In this document: positions 43,119 to 50,959 of the stretch, piece after piece
How the letters are laid out: every line of letters begins with the position of its first letter
How positions within the stretch are numbered: position 1 is the stretch's first letter
Origin: Fibrobacter sp.
GTDB lineage: Bacteria; Fibrobacterota; Fibrobacteria; Fibrobacterales; Fibrobacteraceae
Assembly: GCA_017550445.1 (NCBI GenBank)
Contig: JAFZOV010000046.1
Location: forward strand, 35,040-99,039
Direction of reading: 5' to 3'
Length of the DNA stretch: 64,000 nt
Made by a program: the position numbers and the translations under genes
Notes under the pieces: generated by a model
What the model was told of the DNA's origin: nothing
What the model saw: only the letters and a program-made list of their open reading frames with translations
The model's database searches: none

Positions 43119-45597
43119 AGCTCAACATAATTGGTAAAAAGGGGAACTGAGTGATTTCGGTTTTCTCTGGCGGGTTCTTGCTCGTATCGTAGAAGGTAAA
43201 GAACATATTCTCATGGTCTGTCAAATTGATGATGGTCCAGCTGAAATTCCACTTATTTTCGCGACCGATATCGATGAGCTTGACATCAACGCGGAAGTAG
43301 TCCGTCTGGCGGGCGGCATTGCGGCTACCGGGCAGCACCACCACCTCGTCGCTATACTGCTGGTGTCCCATATCTTGCGACATGTAATAGCCTTTGTATT
43401 CGCTGATAGGCATGCCAGCCGAGTACTTGAGCATCACAGATGATCTAAAATAGCGACCTGCTTTCTCATGCTTTCGGCGAGAATTTTCATCACCGCTCCA
43501 ATTAATGCCTAAATCCATCTTTAAAGCGTAAGGCTGGTGCCAACTCGGGTAATAGGGCTTGGTACCGTCATCTGTTTTCATGACACTAATGCTCTGGCTC
43601 CAGTTAATACCGCCAAACCACCAGCCATTATCTTTGCGCAGAGAAAGTTCATAACCAAAGGAATAACCTTCTGCCGTTCCAAATCCGTCTGCCAGCACAA
43701 AGTCATCGGAAGTGGTTTCGTCGTTACTGTCAAGCACAGATACAAAAGTATTCAGGTTGCTTTGGGTCTTGTAGTAAACGCCCACGGTAGCATCGTAGTC
43801 TTCCATAATACCACGCTGGCTATATTCCGCAGCAAACAGCCAAGAAGAAGCCGGTTCGATATGCTTGCCCTTGGAGGTTGTCGTGGCCGGGTAATAGAAT
43901 TCGTTCAGAGTCTCCTGGTCAGTATACACAATGGAATTCAAATATTGCAAGTAGTAACCACCATAAAGTTCCACCGTCTTGTCGTCATCGACATTGATAG
44001 TGAACGATGCGCGAGGCTCTACGCCAAAGTGTTCTGCCGCGGTCTGATAGTTAAAGCGGAGGCCGTATTGCAATAAATAATCGGGAGTCAGTTTCCAGGC
44101 ATCCTGCAGATAACCCACATGATGGAAGGGCTTCTGGATATCCGCTATACTGATGGTAGACATCTGTTCTTGGTAACGTTCGTAGTCATATTCCAGTTCG
44201 TAACCCATGGTGAATGTATGGTTCGGAACGCCACGATAATTCACCCATTGCTTGCCAGCAAAGGTGTAAAGGAACATTTCGATAGACATGAGGTCGCTGA
44301 TACTCATGGTCTGGTAGAATTCACTGAAGGCAAGAGTCGCATTATAATCCCAGTCGCCATTAATTCGATGGCTAATACCGAGAGGAATCGCCACGTTGCC
44401 CCAGTCCATATAAAGCGGGTCAAAACTCAGGCGGTCCTTACCCACATAGAAGCTCAGTTTCATGCGGGTATCGTCAGTAAAGTTGTACATGAAGGTGCCC
44501 TGCACATCCGTAAATTCGTAGTCCAGGTTAAGGTCGATAATGTCGAGGGCATTCATCAAATCCAGCATGTAGCCGATATAAGTCGTACGGCCAGCCACCA
44601 CCCAGCGGGCAGGGCCCTGATGGCCTTCGGTGTGAACCTGGGCGGCAAAGGTACTAATCTTGATACTGGACTTGCTGAACCATTCGTTGACGGTATCCTG
44701 GCCACCGGCGCGGCCATCCATCTTGAGCACGGAGCTCAGGCGGTTACCGTACTGCGCCGGGAAACCGCTCTTGTAGAACTGCACATCGTCAATACCTTCC
44801 ACCAGGAATGTGCTGAAAAGTCCAAAGAAATGCACCGGAGAATAAACCACCGCGTTATCGAACAGGAACAGGTTCTGGTCGGCGGCGCCACCGCGCACGT
44901 AAATCTTGGAACTAAAATCGGAGCTAGCCACCACGCCCGGGAGCGCCTGAATGCTCTTGATGACATCTGCTTCGGCAAGGCTCGGCATACGCTTGATAGA
45001 CTTCGCCGACACCACAGATTCACCGGGCTTACGCTTGGGGCGACGGCGCAGTTGCACCACGACTTTCTTAAGTTCGGTGACCTTGGAGTTATCACCGCCG
45101 GCAAGGAGGTCATCGACATTCACATCTTTTTTCGCCGAATCACTCTCAACCGGTTTCGTCTCGGCAGAGTCATTCTTCGCAACCTGCGCAGCAGAATCTA
45201 CAGAAGGTTCCGAATTCCTAACTCCTAATTCCGAATTATTCGAGCTGTCATTCACAAACGCTTCGCCGAGCGTCTGCGAAAAACTGCGTTCCGAGCCCGA
45301 ATACACCAATTCGTAGCATTTTTCCTTTTCGGCACCCGAAGTATCGGAATTAGTAACGCAAACGTTCCAGAGGGTATCTTCGGGGAGAATCACGCTAAAA
45401 GGCGTGCCCACAGTGGTCTGCAGCGCTTCGCCGGACTCCAGGATTTCTACATTCAGCTTTTCGCCTGGCGCAAAGGAAGAATCCTGTACCACGCCGTTAA
45501 AAATAATCCCTGCAGGTGCAAGGGAATCTGGCACAGGTTCCTGCGCCATAGCAGCCAAAGCCACCAGTAAAACAAAAATTCCAAATAACTTTTTCAA
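43102..45597 (-). CDS. TonB-dependent outer-membrane receptor, about 831 aa
   Basis: No ATG precedes the signal peptide, so a TTG at 45597 is used (LKKLFGIFVLLVALAAMAQEP), with GAGAG about 6 nt upstream; 45600 is also possible. After an N-terminal beta domain come the plug domain (IKRMPSLAEADVIKSIQ, ALPGVVASSDFSSKIYVRGG, GFPAQYGNRLSSVLKM) and a large barrel ending LSYEYYF, with a terminal aromatic residue. The ligand is unknown. A dispersed family C repeat is translated in the linker before the plug (NNSELGVRNSEPSV). It shares a transcript with the following lipoprotein and has its own ECF-type promoter. Confidence 0.9.
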   Translation of the reverse strand: MKKLFGIFVLLVALAAMAQEPVPDSLAPAGIIFNGVVQDSSFAPGEKLNVEILESGEALQTTVGTPFSVILPEDTLWNVCVTNSDTSGAEKEKCYELVYSGSERSFSQTLGEAFVNDSSNNSELGVRNSEPSVDSAAQVAKNDSAETKPVESDSAKKDVNVDDLLAGGDNSKVTELKKVVVQLRRRPKRKPGESVVSAKSIKRMPSLAEADVIKSIQALPGVVASSDFSSKIYVRGGAADQNLFLFDNAVVYSPVHFFGLFSTFLVEGIDDVQFYKSGFPAQYGNRLSSVLKMDGRAGGQDTVNEWFSKSSIKISTFAAQVHTEGHQGPARWVVAGRTTYIGYMLDLMNALDIIDLNLDYEFTDVQGTFMYNFTDDTRMKLSFYVGKDRLSFDPLYMDWGNVAIPLGISHRINGDWDYNATLAFSEFYQTMSISDLMSIEMFLYTFAGKQWVNYRGVPNHTFTMGYELEYDYERYQEQMSTISIADIQKPFHHVGYLQDAWKLTPDYLLQYGLRFNYQTAAEHFGVEPRASFTINVDDDKTVELYGGYYLQYLNSIVYTDQETLNEFYYPATTTSKGKHIEPASSWLFAAEYSQRGIMEDYDATVGVYYKTQSNLNTFVSVLDSNDETTSDDFVLADGFGTAEGYSFGYELSLRKDNGWWFGGINWSQSISVMKTDDGTKPYYPSWHQPYALKMDLGINWSGDENSRRKHEKAGRYFRSSVMLKYSAGMPISEYKGYYMSQDMGHQQYSDEVVVLPGSRNAARQTDYFRVDVKLIDIGRENKWNFSWTIINLTDHENMFFTFYDTSKNPPEKTEITQFPFLPIMLSYEYYF
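45209..45238. repeat. family C repeat inside the TonB receptor gene
   Basis: CCGAATTCCTAACTCCTAA then TTCCGAATTA, translated in frame as SNNSELGVRNSEP. It sits in the flexible linker between the N-terminal domain and the plug. Confidence 0.75.
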
Positions 45598-45622
45598 CAA
45601 AAACTCTCTTCTCGTATGCAAA

Positions 45623-45652
45623 AATAGCAAATAGGTTTCCCTATTTGCTATT
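45623..45652 (-). terminator. 13-bp perfect hairpin terminator after the caspase gene
   Basis: The arms AATAGCAAATAGG (45623-45635) and CCTATTTGCTATT (45640-45652) pair perfectly around a 4-nt loop. On the minus strand the second arm ends in TATTTTTGC. It would stop transcripts from the caspase operon. It overlaps by 3 nt the last bases of promoter copy B. Confidence 0.72.
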
Positions 45653-45681
45653 GTAACACCTAAAGGAGTAAAAAGTGTCAC
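45650..45681 (-). promoter_or_regulatory. ECF-type promoter copy B, before the TonB receptor
   Basis: In the gene direction: GTGACACTTT, 12 nt, GTGTTACAAT. Both boxes are identical to copy A. It lies between the caspase gene and the receptor gene, with a short leader of about 45 nt to the receptor start. Confidence 0.78.
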
Positions 45682-45689
45682 TATTTTAT

Positions 45690-48023
45690 TTAAAATCTTC
45701 CGACGGTAATTCCAGAGTAGAAGCCAGGCCACCAGCGAGCTTGATGCTTTTTGCTACCAAAATCGTCGTGGTAATTACCCCAAGGTTTCGTCCAAAGCTC
45801 ATCGGCATCGCCAATCGAGGCTATATTCAGCGAGCCACCCACTGCAAGGCCAACTCCTGGGATCAGACGATGCACAAATCCTAAGCGCAAACGATGGTGA
45901 TGGTTCCAATCAATATCGTCGCTAAAGCCAACTCTTTCATAAGCATTCAAGTACATATATTCCAGTTCAAAGTGGTTACCGTACTTACCGAACTGCGTAC
46001 CGAAACCGACACCGCTTTCATAGTGATCATCGAAGTGCTTGAATTCCGAGCCCTTTTCAAAGGGGCGAGCCCATTCGATCGCCGTGTACAAATAAGCCGT
46101 ACCCAGATGGAGCGAAAGATCCAGCGAGCCCATTTCGTTCAGGGTCGTCGTTGCAGTCCACACACCGTTACCGACTACGTTGACAAAACCAATCGGGCTC
46201 TTATCGCATTCCAAGCAAACGTTCACAAAACCCACCTGACGCCCGGTCGCATGTCTTTCGACATTGACAAAGCCCACTTGCGCACCGCCTGTACCGGCAT
46301 TCACATTTACATAGCCCACCTGCGTATCAGAAGAGTCTATAACCGCATTAACAAAACCCACATGTACACCACCCGTCTTGTAAGCCGTATTGACAAAGCC
46401 CACCTGCACATCAGATGATGCCGCCACGTTCACAAAACCCACATGAACCTTGCTATATTCGGAATAGTTGACAAAGCCAATCTGCGTATAATCAACACTA
46501 TCTACACCCACATTGACATAACCAATCTGCGCAGCCTTAGACTTTTCTTCGGCAATATTGACAAGACCCATTTGCAAGCCGTCCACAGATTCGGCGTAAT
46601 TCACCAAACTCAGGACTTGAGCACCTTCAATCTTCTCGTTGGCAATGTTTGCAATGCCGGCTACCTGAATGCCATGTATTTCTTTCTTGGCAGAGTTGAC
46701 GAACAAGCTAAACTGGGAACCAATCATGTAATCCTTGGTACGTGTTGCCAAAAGGCCTAGCTGCACACCTTTACGCGGATTGTCTTCACGATCATAAATA
46801 TCAAATGTCGTACGTGAAGTTCCATAATGGTCGAGCGAATCCAGCGAACACATTACCGGATCCCCGGCTGCACAACTTCTATCTTGCTTAATTTCACCAC
46901 GGAGCGTCGTCTTTTCGGCAGTCACCACTGCGAACTGTTTGTTACCAAGGCGAGCGCGGTTATTGTCGTAAAGCGTAATCGAGGCTTCCTTGAATTCGGC
47001 AGGGCGTTCCAGGCGAACGCTGTACTTGCCGGCAGGGAACCCGAGGCTCATGGCGCGACCGGACTTCTTGTAAAGTTCAGCGACAAGTTCGCCATTTTCA
47101 TCGCGAATGAACAAGTGACCGTCTACATCTTCGTCCAAGTCGAGGCCTGCGCTCGTGCTGCGCAAATCCGTCATCACCACGTCACCGGTACCCGCCAAGT
47201 TCATGTCACGGCTCGGGTGCTGGGCTCCGCCCATCGTGGCTTCAGTCTTCTGCAAAGTTTCATTGAAAGCAAACTGATAAGCTTCGGACAAGGTCACCTT
47301 GCCGTCGCCACTCACATCGCCAGCGCCACGAAGGCCGCTCACCAGCGAATGCGTAAAGAAGGATCCCTTGAGCTTGTCACTTTCCTGGCTCGACTCATCT
47401 TGAGTGCTGCTGGTGATAAAGGCGTAGCCTTTCATGTCGCTGCTCTTGTCGACCATGAACGCCGGCACAGCGACACCGCCCTTCGCGCGGGTGATTGCAC
47501 CCGAGCCGCAAGCGTCAATCACGGCGATTTTTACATCGGCATGCAAGGCATCCACGCGCTTGCGGAATTCCTTCCAGCTGTAAATTTCTTCACCAAGGCG
47601 GAGCCCCTTTTCATCGGCATGACCACTGTAATACACCAGCACTTCTTCGCGGGAATTAGCATCGCCCTTCGCAGACTTCGATGCCTGCAGCTTTTTATCG
47701 AGGGCATCCAGTTGATTTTGCAAAGAGGCAACGCTGGGTTCCGTGACGCGATAGACATTCTGCTTGGGAACGCCACCCATCTGCGAAAGCACATTGGCGA
47801 ATGCGCGGGCATCGCTTTCGGCATAACGCAGCACCGGGCGGCCCTTACCGCCATTGTTCGCACTCACTGCAAACACGTAACGGTTTATCGCAATTTCGTC
47901 GGATTTCGTAGCGGCATGAGCCTTGCCCGCCACGGCAAATAGTGCAACGATACACACCAGGCAAAGAATTGCAGATCCCGACAAGAAATCGCAGAATAAT
48001 ACATTACCCAAAAACTTTTTCAT
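45690..48023 (-). CDS. secreted caspase-like protein with surface-repeat region, 777 aa
   Basis: A long signal peptide ends near KAHAATKSDE. The caspase-like (C14) domain spans about residues 45-290. Catalytic His is in VYYSGHADEKGL and Cys in IAVIDACGSGAITRAK; an EF-hand-like loop DVSGDGKVTLSE lies near the end. A beta-sandwich-like middle follows, then about a dozen short repeats of the type xQVGFVNV (about 495-650), similar to the LA_2272-type surface repeats known from Leptospira and other bacteria. The C-terminus looks like an outer-membrane beta-barrel ending SGITVGRF. Gene order sigma, anti-sigma, caspase suggests sigma-controlled expression. It could be a surface or periplasmic protease; substrate is unknown. 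Confidence 0.88.
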   Translation of the reverse strand: MKKFLGNVLFCDFLSGSAILCLVCIVALFAVAGKAHAATKSDEIAINRYVFAVSANNGGKGRPVLRYAESDARAFANVLSQMGGVPKQNVYRVTEPSVASLQNQLDALDKKLQASKSAKGDANSREEVLVYYSGHADEKGLRLGEEIYSWKEFRKRVDALHADVKIAVIDACGSGAITRAKGGVAVPAFMVDKSSDMKGYAFITSSTQDESSQESDKLKGSFFTHSLVSGLRGAGDVSGDGKVTLSEAYQFAFNETLQKTEATMGGAQHPSRDMNLAGTGDVVMTDLRSTSAGLDLDEDVDGHLFIRDENGELVAELYKKSGRAMSLGFPAGKYSVRLERPAEFKEASITLYDNNRARLGNKQFAVVTAEKTTLRGEIKQDRSCAAGDPVMCSLDSLDHYGTSRTTFDIYDREDNPRKGVQLGLLATRTKDYMIGSQFSLFVNSAKKEIHGIQVAGIANIANEKIEGAQVLSLVNYAESVDGLQMGLVNIAEEKSKAAQIGYVNVGVDSVDYTQIGFVNYSEYSKVHVGFVNVAASSDVQVGFVNTAYKTGGVHVGFVNAVIDSSDTQVGYVNVNAGTGGAQVGFVNVERHATGRQVGFVNVCLECDKSPIGFVNVVGNGVWTATTTLNEMGSLDLSLHLGTAYLYTAIEWARPFEKGSEFKHFDDHYESGVGFGTQFGKYGNHFELEYMYLNAYERVGFSDDIDWNHHHRLRLGFVHRLIPGVGLAVGGSLNIASIGDADELWTKPWGNYHDDFGSKKHQARWWPGFYSGITVGRF

Positions 48024-48033
48024 TGTTACCCCC

Positions 48034-48831
48034 TTACTTTTCCACCTTGCGAAGAGTAAACGAAACCGTTTCTACTCCAGCCTGCTTCAAACTCTTATCG
48101 AAATCATCCACATTGATTGCAAAAGAATTCTGCGAGGTCAGCAAAAAGAACTTTTCAAACTTCGGCGCATTGTCGAGCTTGTAGGCGAACGGAAGCGTCG
48201 TCATCTTGCCCGGCTCCAGCTCAATGGCGTTATTACCGTCGCCCATGTGCATGGTCACAGTACCATTGCCGTCCATGCTAAAGAGCATGCCGAAGCATTT
48301 CTGCGGAACACGATAACGCAGCTGGATTTCGTCACCTTCGGAAGCATCGGCCAGATTCGCCATTTGCACGGCGCTGTCACCCGTCTTTTTCCAGACTTCC
48401 AACGATGCGGACATTCCCTTGATGCGGGTACCATTGTCCACGTCGGCCATGGCAACTTCCATCGAGGCATTTTGACTGTCGAAGGTTTCCACATTGCGGT
48501 TCAAAAGCACCATCGAGAACACGCCAAGCGCAATCACCAGCGCCGCAGCAACCTTCAGCCACAAGATATTGCGACCGGCATCTACGTCATTGCGAGGAGC
48601 GTCAGCGATGTGGCAATCCATGCCTTCGGCAGCCTCGATGCGATCTTCAAGCACCGCAAACGGGTTCTCCGCCAAGAAACGTTTACCCTGTTCGCGCATT
48701 TCGCGCACACGGGCGGCAAAAATTTCATCGTTCAGTTCACGTTCCTGGAATTCGCGCATTTCTTTTTGGGACAGTTCCCCGAGCAAAAAGCGTTCCAGTT
48801 TGAAATCGGAAATTTTGTTGACAGCAGTCAT
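48034..48831 (-). CDS. membrane-spanning anti-sigma factor, 265 aa
   Basis: The start overlaps the sigma-factor stop by 4 nt (ATGA), the classical coupling of sigma and anti-sigma genes. The N-terminal about 65 residues are cytoplasmic and helical (DFKLERFLLGELSQKEM). One transmembrane helix (about 89-110) and a periplasmic beta-rich domain (about 115-265) follow. No zinc-binding H-x3-C-x2-C site is present, so the call rests on topology and context. A family A repeat is translated in frame just before the helix (residues 71-83). It probably holds the sigma factor until an envelope signal releases it. Confidence 0.75.
   Translation of the reverse strand: MTAVNKISDFKLERFLLGELSQKEMREFQERELNDEIFAARVREMREQGKRFLAENPFAVLEDRIEAAEGMDCHIADAPRNDVDAGRNILWLKVAAALVIALGVFSMVLLNRNVETFDSQNASMEVAMADVDNGTRIKGMSASLEVWKKTGDSAVQMANLADASEGDEIQLRYRVPQKCFGMLFSMDGNGTVTMHMGDGNNAIELEPGKMTTLPFAYKLDNAPKFEKFFLLTSQNSFAINVDDFDKSLKQAGVETVSFTLRKVEK
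48585..48619. repeat. family A repeat inside the anti-sigma gene
   Basis: GGATTGCCACATCGCTGACG then CTCCTCGCAATGACG, encoding MDCHIADAPRNDV. The ends match the intergenic copies of family A. Confidence 0.8.
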
Positions 48832-49331
48832 CTTTCAACCTCCAGATTCTTGATTCTGGCTTGCAGGGTACGCAAACGCTTGCGCACGCCGCTCACCGAA
48901 AGTCCAACGGTTTCAGCAGTTTCTTCCAGAGTCATGCCGTCTACATAATGGAGGGTGGCAATTGTCCGGGTCGATTCCTGCTCCTTAGAAAAAATCTTAG
49001 CCAAAAGCCCCCTGGCCTCATAACCGTCATCTTCTTCGGCACAGGCAATCGTGAGCAGCATTTCGCTGGAATCCACATCTAGCCCGTGGCGCTTCTTGTC
49101 GCGGATACGATTCAGGCAAAGCCTCGTCGCCGTATTCCACAGCAAGCTTGACGGTTGCGACAAATCCAGGAAATCTACACGTTCGTACACGCGCAAAAAT
49201 ACGTTTTGCACCATGTCCTTCGCTTCGGCATCGTCCTTGAGCAAAAACACACAGCGTCTGAAAACCATCGGGGCGTAAGCCTCGTACAGTTTCGAAAATG
49301 CCATGCGGTCAAAGAGATTTTTCCCATTCAT
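48828..49331 (-). CDS. ECF-family RNA polymerase sigma factor, 167 aa
   Basis: Region 2 is visible as FSKLYEAYAPMVFRRCVFLL and AKDMVQNVFLRVYERVDFL (about residues 10-60), and region 4 as TLHYVDGMTLEETAETVGLS and VSGVRKRLRTLQARIKNL (about 120-165). Regions 1 and 3 are missing, as in ECF sigma factors. The start used is at 49331, only 3 nt after the -10-like box of its own promoter. An internal ATG at 49304 (MAFSKLYEAY) would leave a normal leader and is a good alternative. It probably recognises the three promoters listed here, including its own. Confidence 0.92.
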   Translation of the reverse strand: MNGKNLFDRMAFSKLYEAYAPMVFRRCVFLLKDDAEAKDMVQNVFLRVYERVDFLDLSQPSSLLWNTATRLCLNRIRDKKRHGLDVDSSEMLLTIACAEEDDGYEARGLLAKIFSKEQESTRTIATLHYVDGMTLEETAETVGLSVSGVRKRLRTLQARIKNLEVER

Positions 49332-49334
49332 ACC

Positions 49335-49366
49335 ATTGTAACACTAGAGGATGTTGAAAGTGTCAC
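49335..49366 (-). promoter_or_regulatory. ECF-type promoter copy A, before the sigma factor gene
   Basis: In the gene direction: GTGACACTTT, 12 nt, GTGTTACAAT, ending 3 nt before the annotated start codon. The GTGACA to GTGTTA spacing is 16 nt, normal for ECF promoters. Identical boxes lie before the TonB receptor (copy B). Confidence 0.78.
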
Positions 49367-49373
49367 CGCAAAT

Positions 49374-49409
49374 TTAAAAAAAAAGAGCCCCCCGACCTAG
49401 TCGGGGGCC
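49374..49409 (-). terminator. Rho-independent terminator after the FKBP gene
   Basis: Read on the minus strand, GCCCCCGAC-TAG-GTCGGGGG is followed by GCTCTTTTTTTTTT. It separates the FKBP gene from the sigma-factor promoter A. Confidence 0.88.
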
Positions 49410-49442
49410 ACTTCCATATAATTATTCAGCAATCGCCGGTTT

Positions 49443-50360
49443 TTACTTCTTGGCAGCGGGCTTTTCGGCAGGCTTCTTTTCGGCCGACTTGGCCTCGGCG
49501 GGCTTCGCTTCCGGCTTCTTCTCTGCGGCAGGCTTGCCTTCAGCCTTAGCGGGTTCAGTTGCCGGTGCAGCAGGGGCCACGGCAGCGCTGTCAATGGCAG
49601 GCACTTCGGCAAAAACCTTCAACAATTCCACCTCGAACACCAGCATCGCATTGGCCGGAATCATCGGAGGCACGCCAGCTTCGCCGTAAGCCAAGGCGCT
49701 GGGGATCCAGGCCTTCACCTTGTCGCCTTCCTTCATGACCTGCAGCAAGTCCTGCCAGCCTTCTATCACGGCCTCCACCGGGAATTCCAGCGGTTCGCCG
49801 CGCTTTACGCTATTGTCGAATTCCGTACCATCCAGGAGGGAACCCACATAGTGGACCTGCACCTTGTCGCCCGTCTTAGGGCTAATGCCAGCACCAGCCT
49901 TGAGCATCTTGTACTGCACACCCTTGGGCGTCTTCTTGACAGTAGTATCCTTCGCGTTTTCAGCAAGGAACTTGGCCTGTTCATCCAAAGCCTTCTGGGC
50001 CTGGGCCTTGTCATCGGCTTCCTTCTTCTTTTGCATCTGCAAGAGCAAGTCCTGCAAAGCAGATTCCGACGCGGAATCGGACATCAGCACCGCGCGGCTA
50101 GAATCCACCTGGTCCTTGATGGCACTCATGAGCACCGGGATATTCAAGGGAACATTCACATTCGCGACAGCCTTGCCCAAATCCATACCCAGGGCATAAC
50201 TGTAGCGGTCCACGGGATTGTTTAAATCCGGTTGCGACGAATCTGCAGCAACAGGAGCGGCCACAGGATCGGGCTCCACAGCGGGTTTTTCACCGCCGCC
50301 ACAGGCAACAAAAATACCACAAATGGGCAAAACAGCACTAAAAATCGGCTTGAATTTCAT
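49443..50360 (-). CDS. FKBP-type peptidyl-prolyl isomerase lipoprotein, 305 aa
   Basis: The lipobox is FVACGGGEK (Cys20). An N-terminal helical dimerisation region (about residues 45-130, with SYALGMDLGKAVANV like FkpA/Mip) precedes the FKBP domain (about 145-255). The catalytic domain shows VQVHYVGSLLDGTEFDNS, GWQDLLQVMKEGDKVKAWIPSALAYGE and IPANAMLVFEVELL. The last 45 residues are an Ala/Lys/Pro/Glu-rich low-complexity tail. It should fold proteins in the periplasm or at the outer membrane. A terminator follows at 49374-49409. Confidence 0.93.
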   Translation of the reverse strand: MKFKPIFSAVLPICGIFVACGGGEKPAVEPDPVAAPVAADSSQPDLNNPVDRYSYALGMDLGKAVANVNVPLNIPVLMSAIKDQVDSSRAVLMSDSASESALQDLLLQMQKKKEADDKAQAQKALDEQAKFLAENAKDTTVKKTPKGVQYKMLKAGAGISPKTGDKVQVHYVGSLLDGTEFDNSVKRGEPLEFPVEAVIEGWQDLLQVMKEGDKVKAWIPSALAYGEAGVPPMIPANAMLVFEVELLKVFAEVPAIDSAAVAPAAPATEPAKAEGKPAAEKKPEAKPAEAKSAEKKPAEKPAAKK

Positions 50361-50595
50361 TTTAAACCTTTGAAAATCAGTGATTTATGACACATCTAAA
50401 AATAGAAAACACTCAAAGGAACGGAGTGTGAACACTTTTTAGAACGCATTTTTCACTCAGAAAAATACAAAAAACAGACCTCTCAGAACAATTTTTAAAC
50501 AAAAACTGCCGTTTTCAGCTAAAAATAAGGACTTTTATCCAAATAGGCAACAACTCGCCTTACACACTCACCGTAAACAGCCCTTTACAAAGGGG

Positions 50596-50624
50596 TTGCA
50601 ATATAAGCTTTTTGTTACTAAATT
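50596..50624 (+). promoter_or_regulatory. sigma-70-like promoter for the 73-aa gene
   Basis: TTGCAA (50596-50601), a 17-nt spacer and TAAATT (50619-50624). The remaining gap of about 235 bases back to the FKBP gene holds AT-rich sequence and a small CCCTTT/AAAGGG hairpin just upstream; no gene is seen in it. Confidence 0.5.
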
Positions 50625-50656
50625 TACACATAAGAGTGAGAAAATAAGGAAATTGT

Positions 50657-50878
50657 ATGAATTATAGATTCAAAAATTTCATAAACTCGGCCAACGAGAA
50701 CAAGGCCATCTTCGATAGCTCTATCGAAGGAGTCCGCAATTCTCTGGATGCCATGATGGCCTCTGCAAGCACACAGGCCGTTCCCAGCGCTTCGACGACT
50801 GGCTGGCTCAAGGGCTCCCTTTCCTACCCGTGGGTTTTGATTTGCTCCTTGGTTCCTTCCCTCAAGGAACTGTTCTAA
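50657..50878 (+). CDS. small protein of unknown function, 73 aa
   Basis: The ATG has AAGGAAA about 6 nt upstream, a promoter at 50596-50624 and a strong terminator directly after the stop. So it is an independent, probably well-expressed gene. The sequence is soluble-looking at the N-terminus (MNYRFKNFINSANENK), has a Ser/Ala/Thr stretch in the middle and a hydrophobic end (SYPWVLICSLVPSLKELF). No family is recognised. It precedes folD but is separated from it by the terminator. Confidence 0.65.
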   Translation: MNYRFKNFINSANENKAIFDSSIEGVRNSLDAMMASASTQAVPSASTTGWLKGSLSYPWVLICSLVPSLKELF

Positions 50879-50903
50879 GATCTTTCCATCAGAACACTTT
50901 AAG

Positions 50904-50932
50904 CACCCTGCAAAACGCAGGGTGTTTTTTTT
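50904..50932 (+). terminator. strong Rho-independent terminator after the 73-aa gene
   Basis: CACCCTGC-AAAAC-GCAGGGTG followed by TTTTTTTT. It ends the small-gene transcript just before folD. Confidence 0.92.
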
Positions 50933-50959
50933 ATTTTTGGGAAAAAAATCGGAGACTTT

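Noticed and set aside
50385..50440. possible fourth ECF promoter before the FKBP gene
   Set aside because: GTGTT and CACAC elements occur, but neither the boxes nor the 12-nt spacing match the other three copies.
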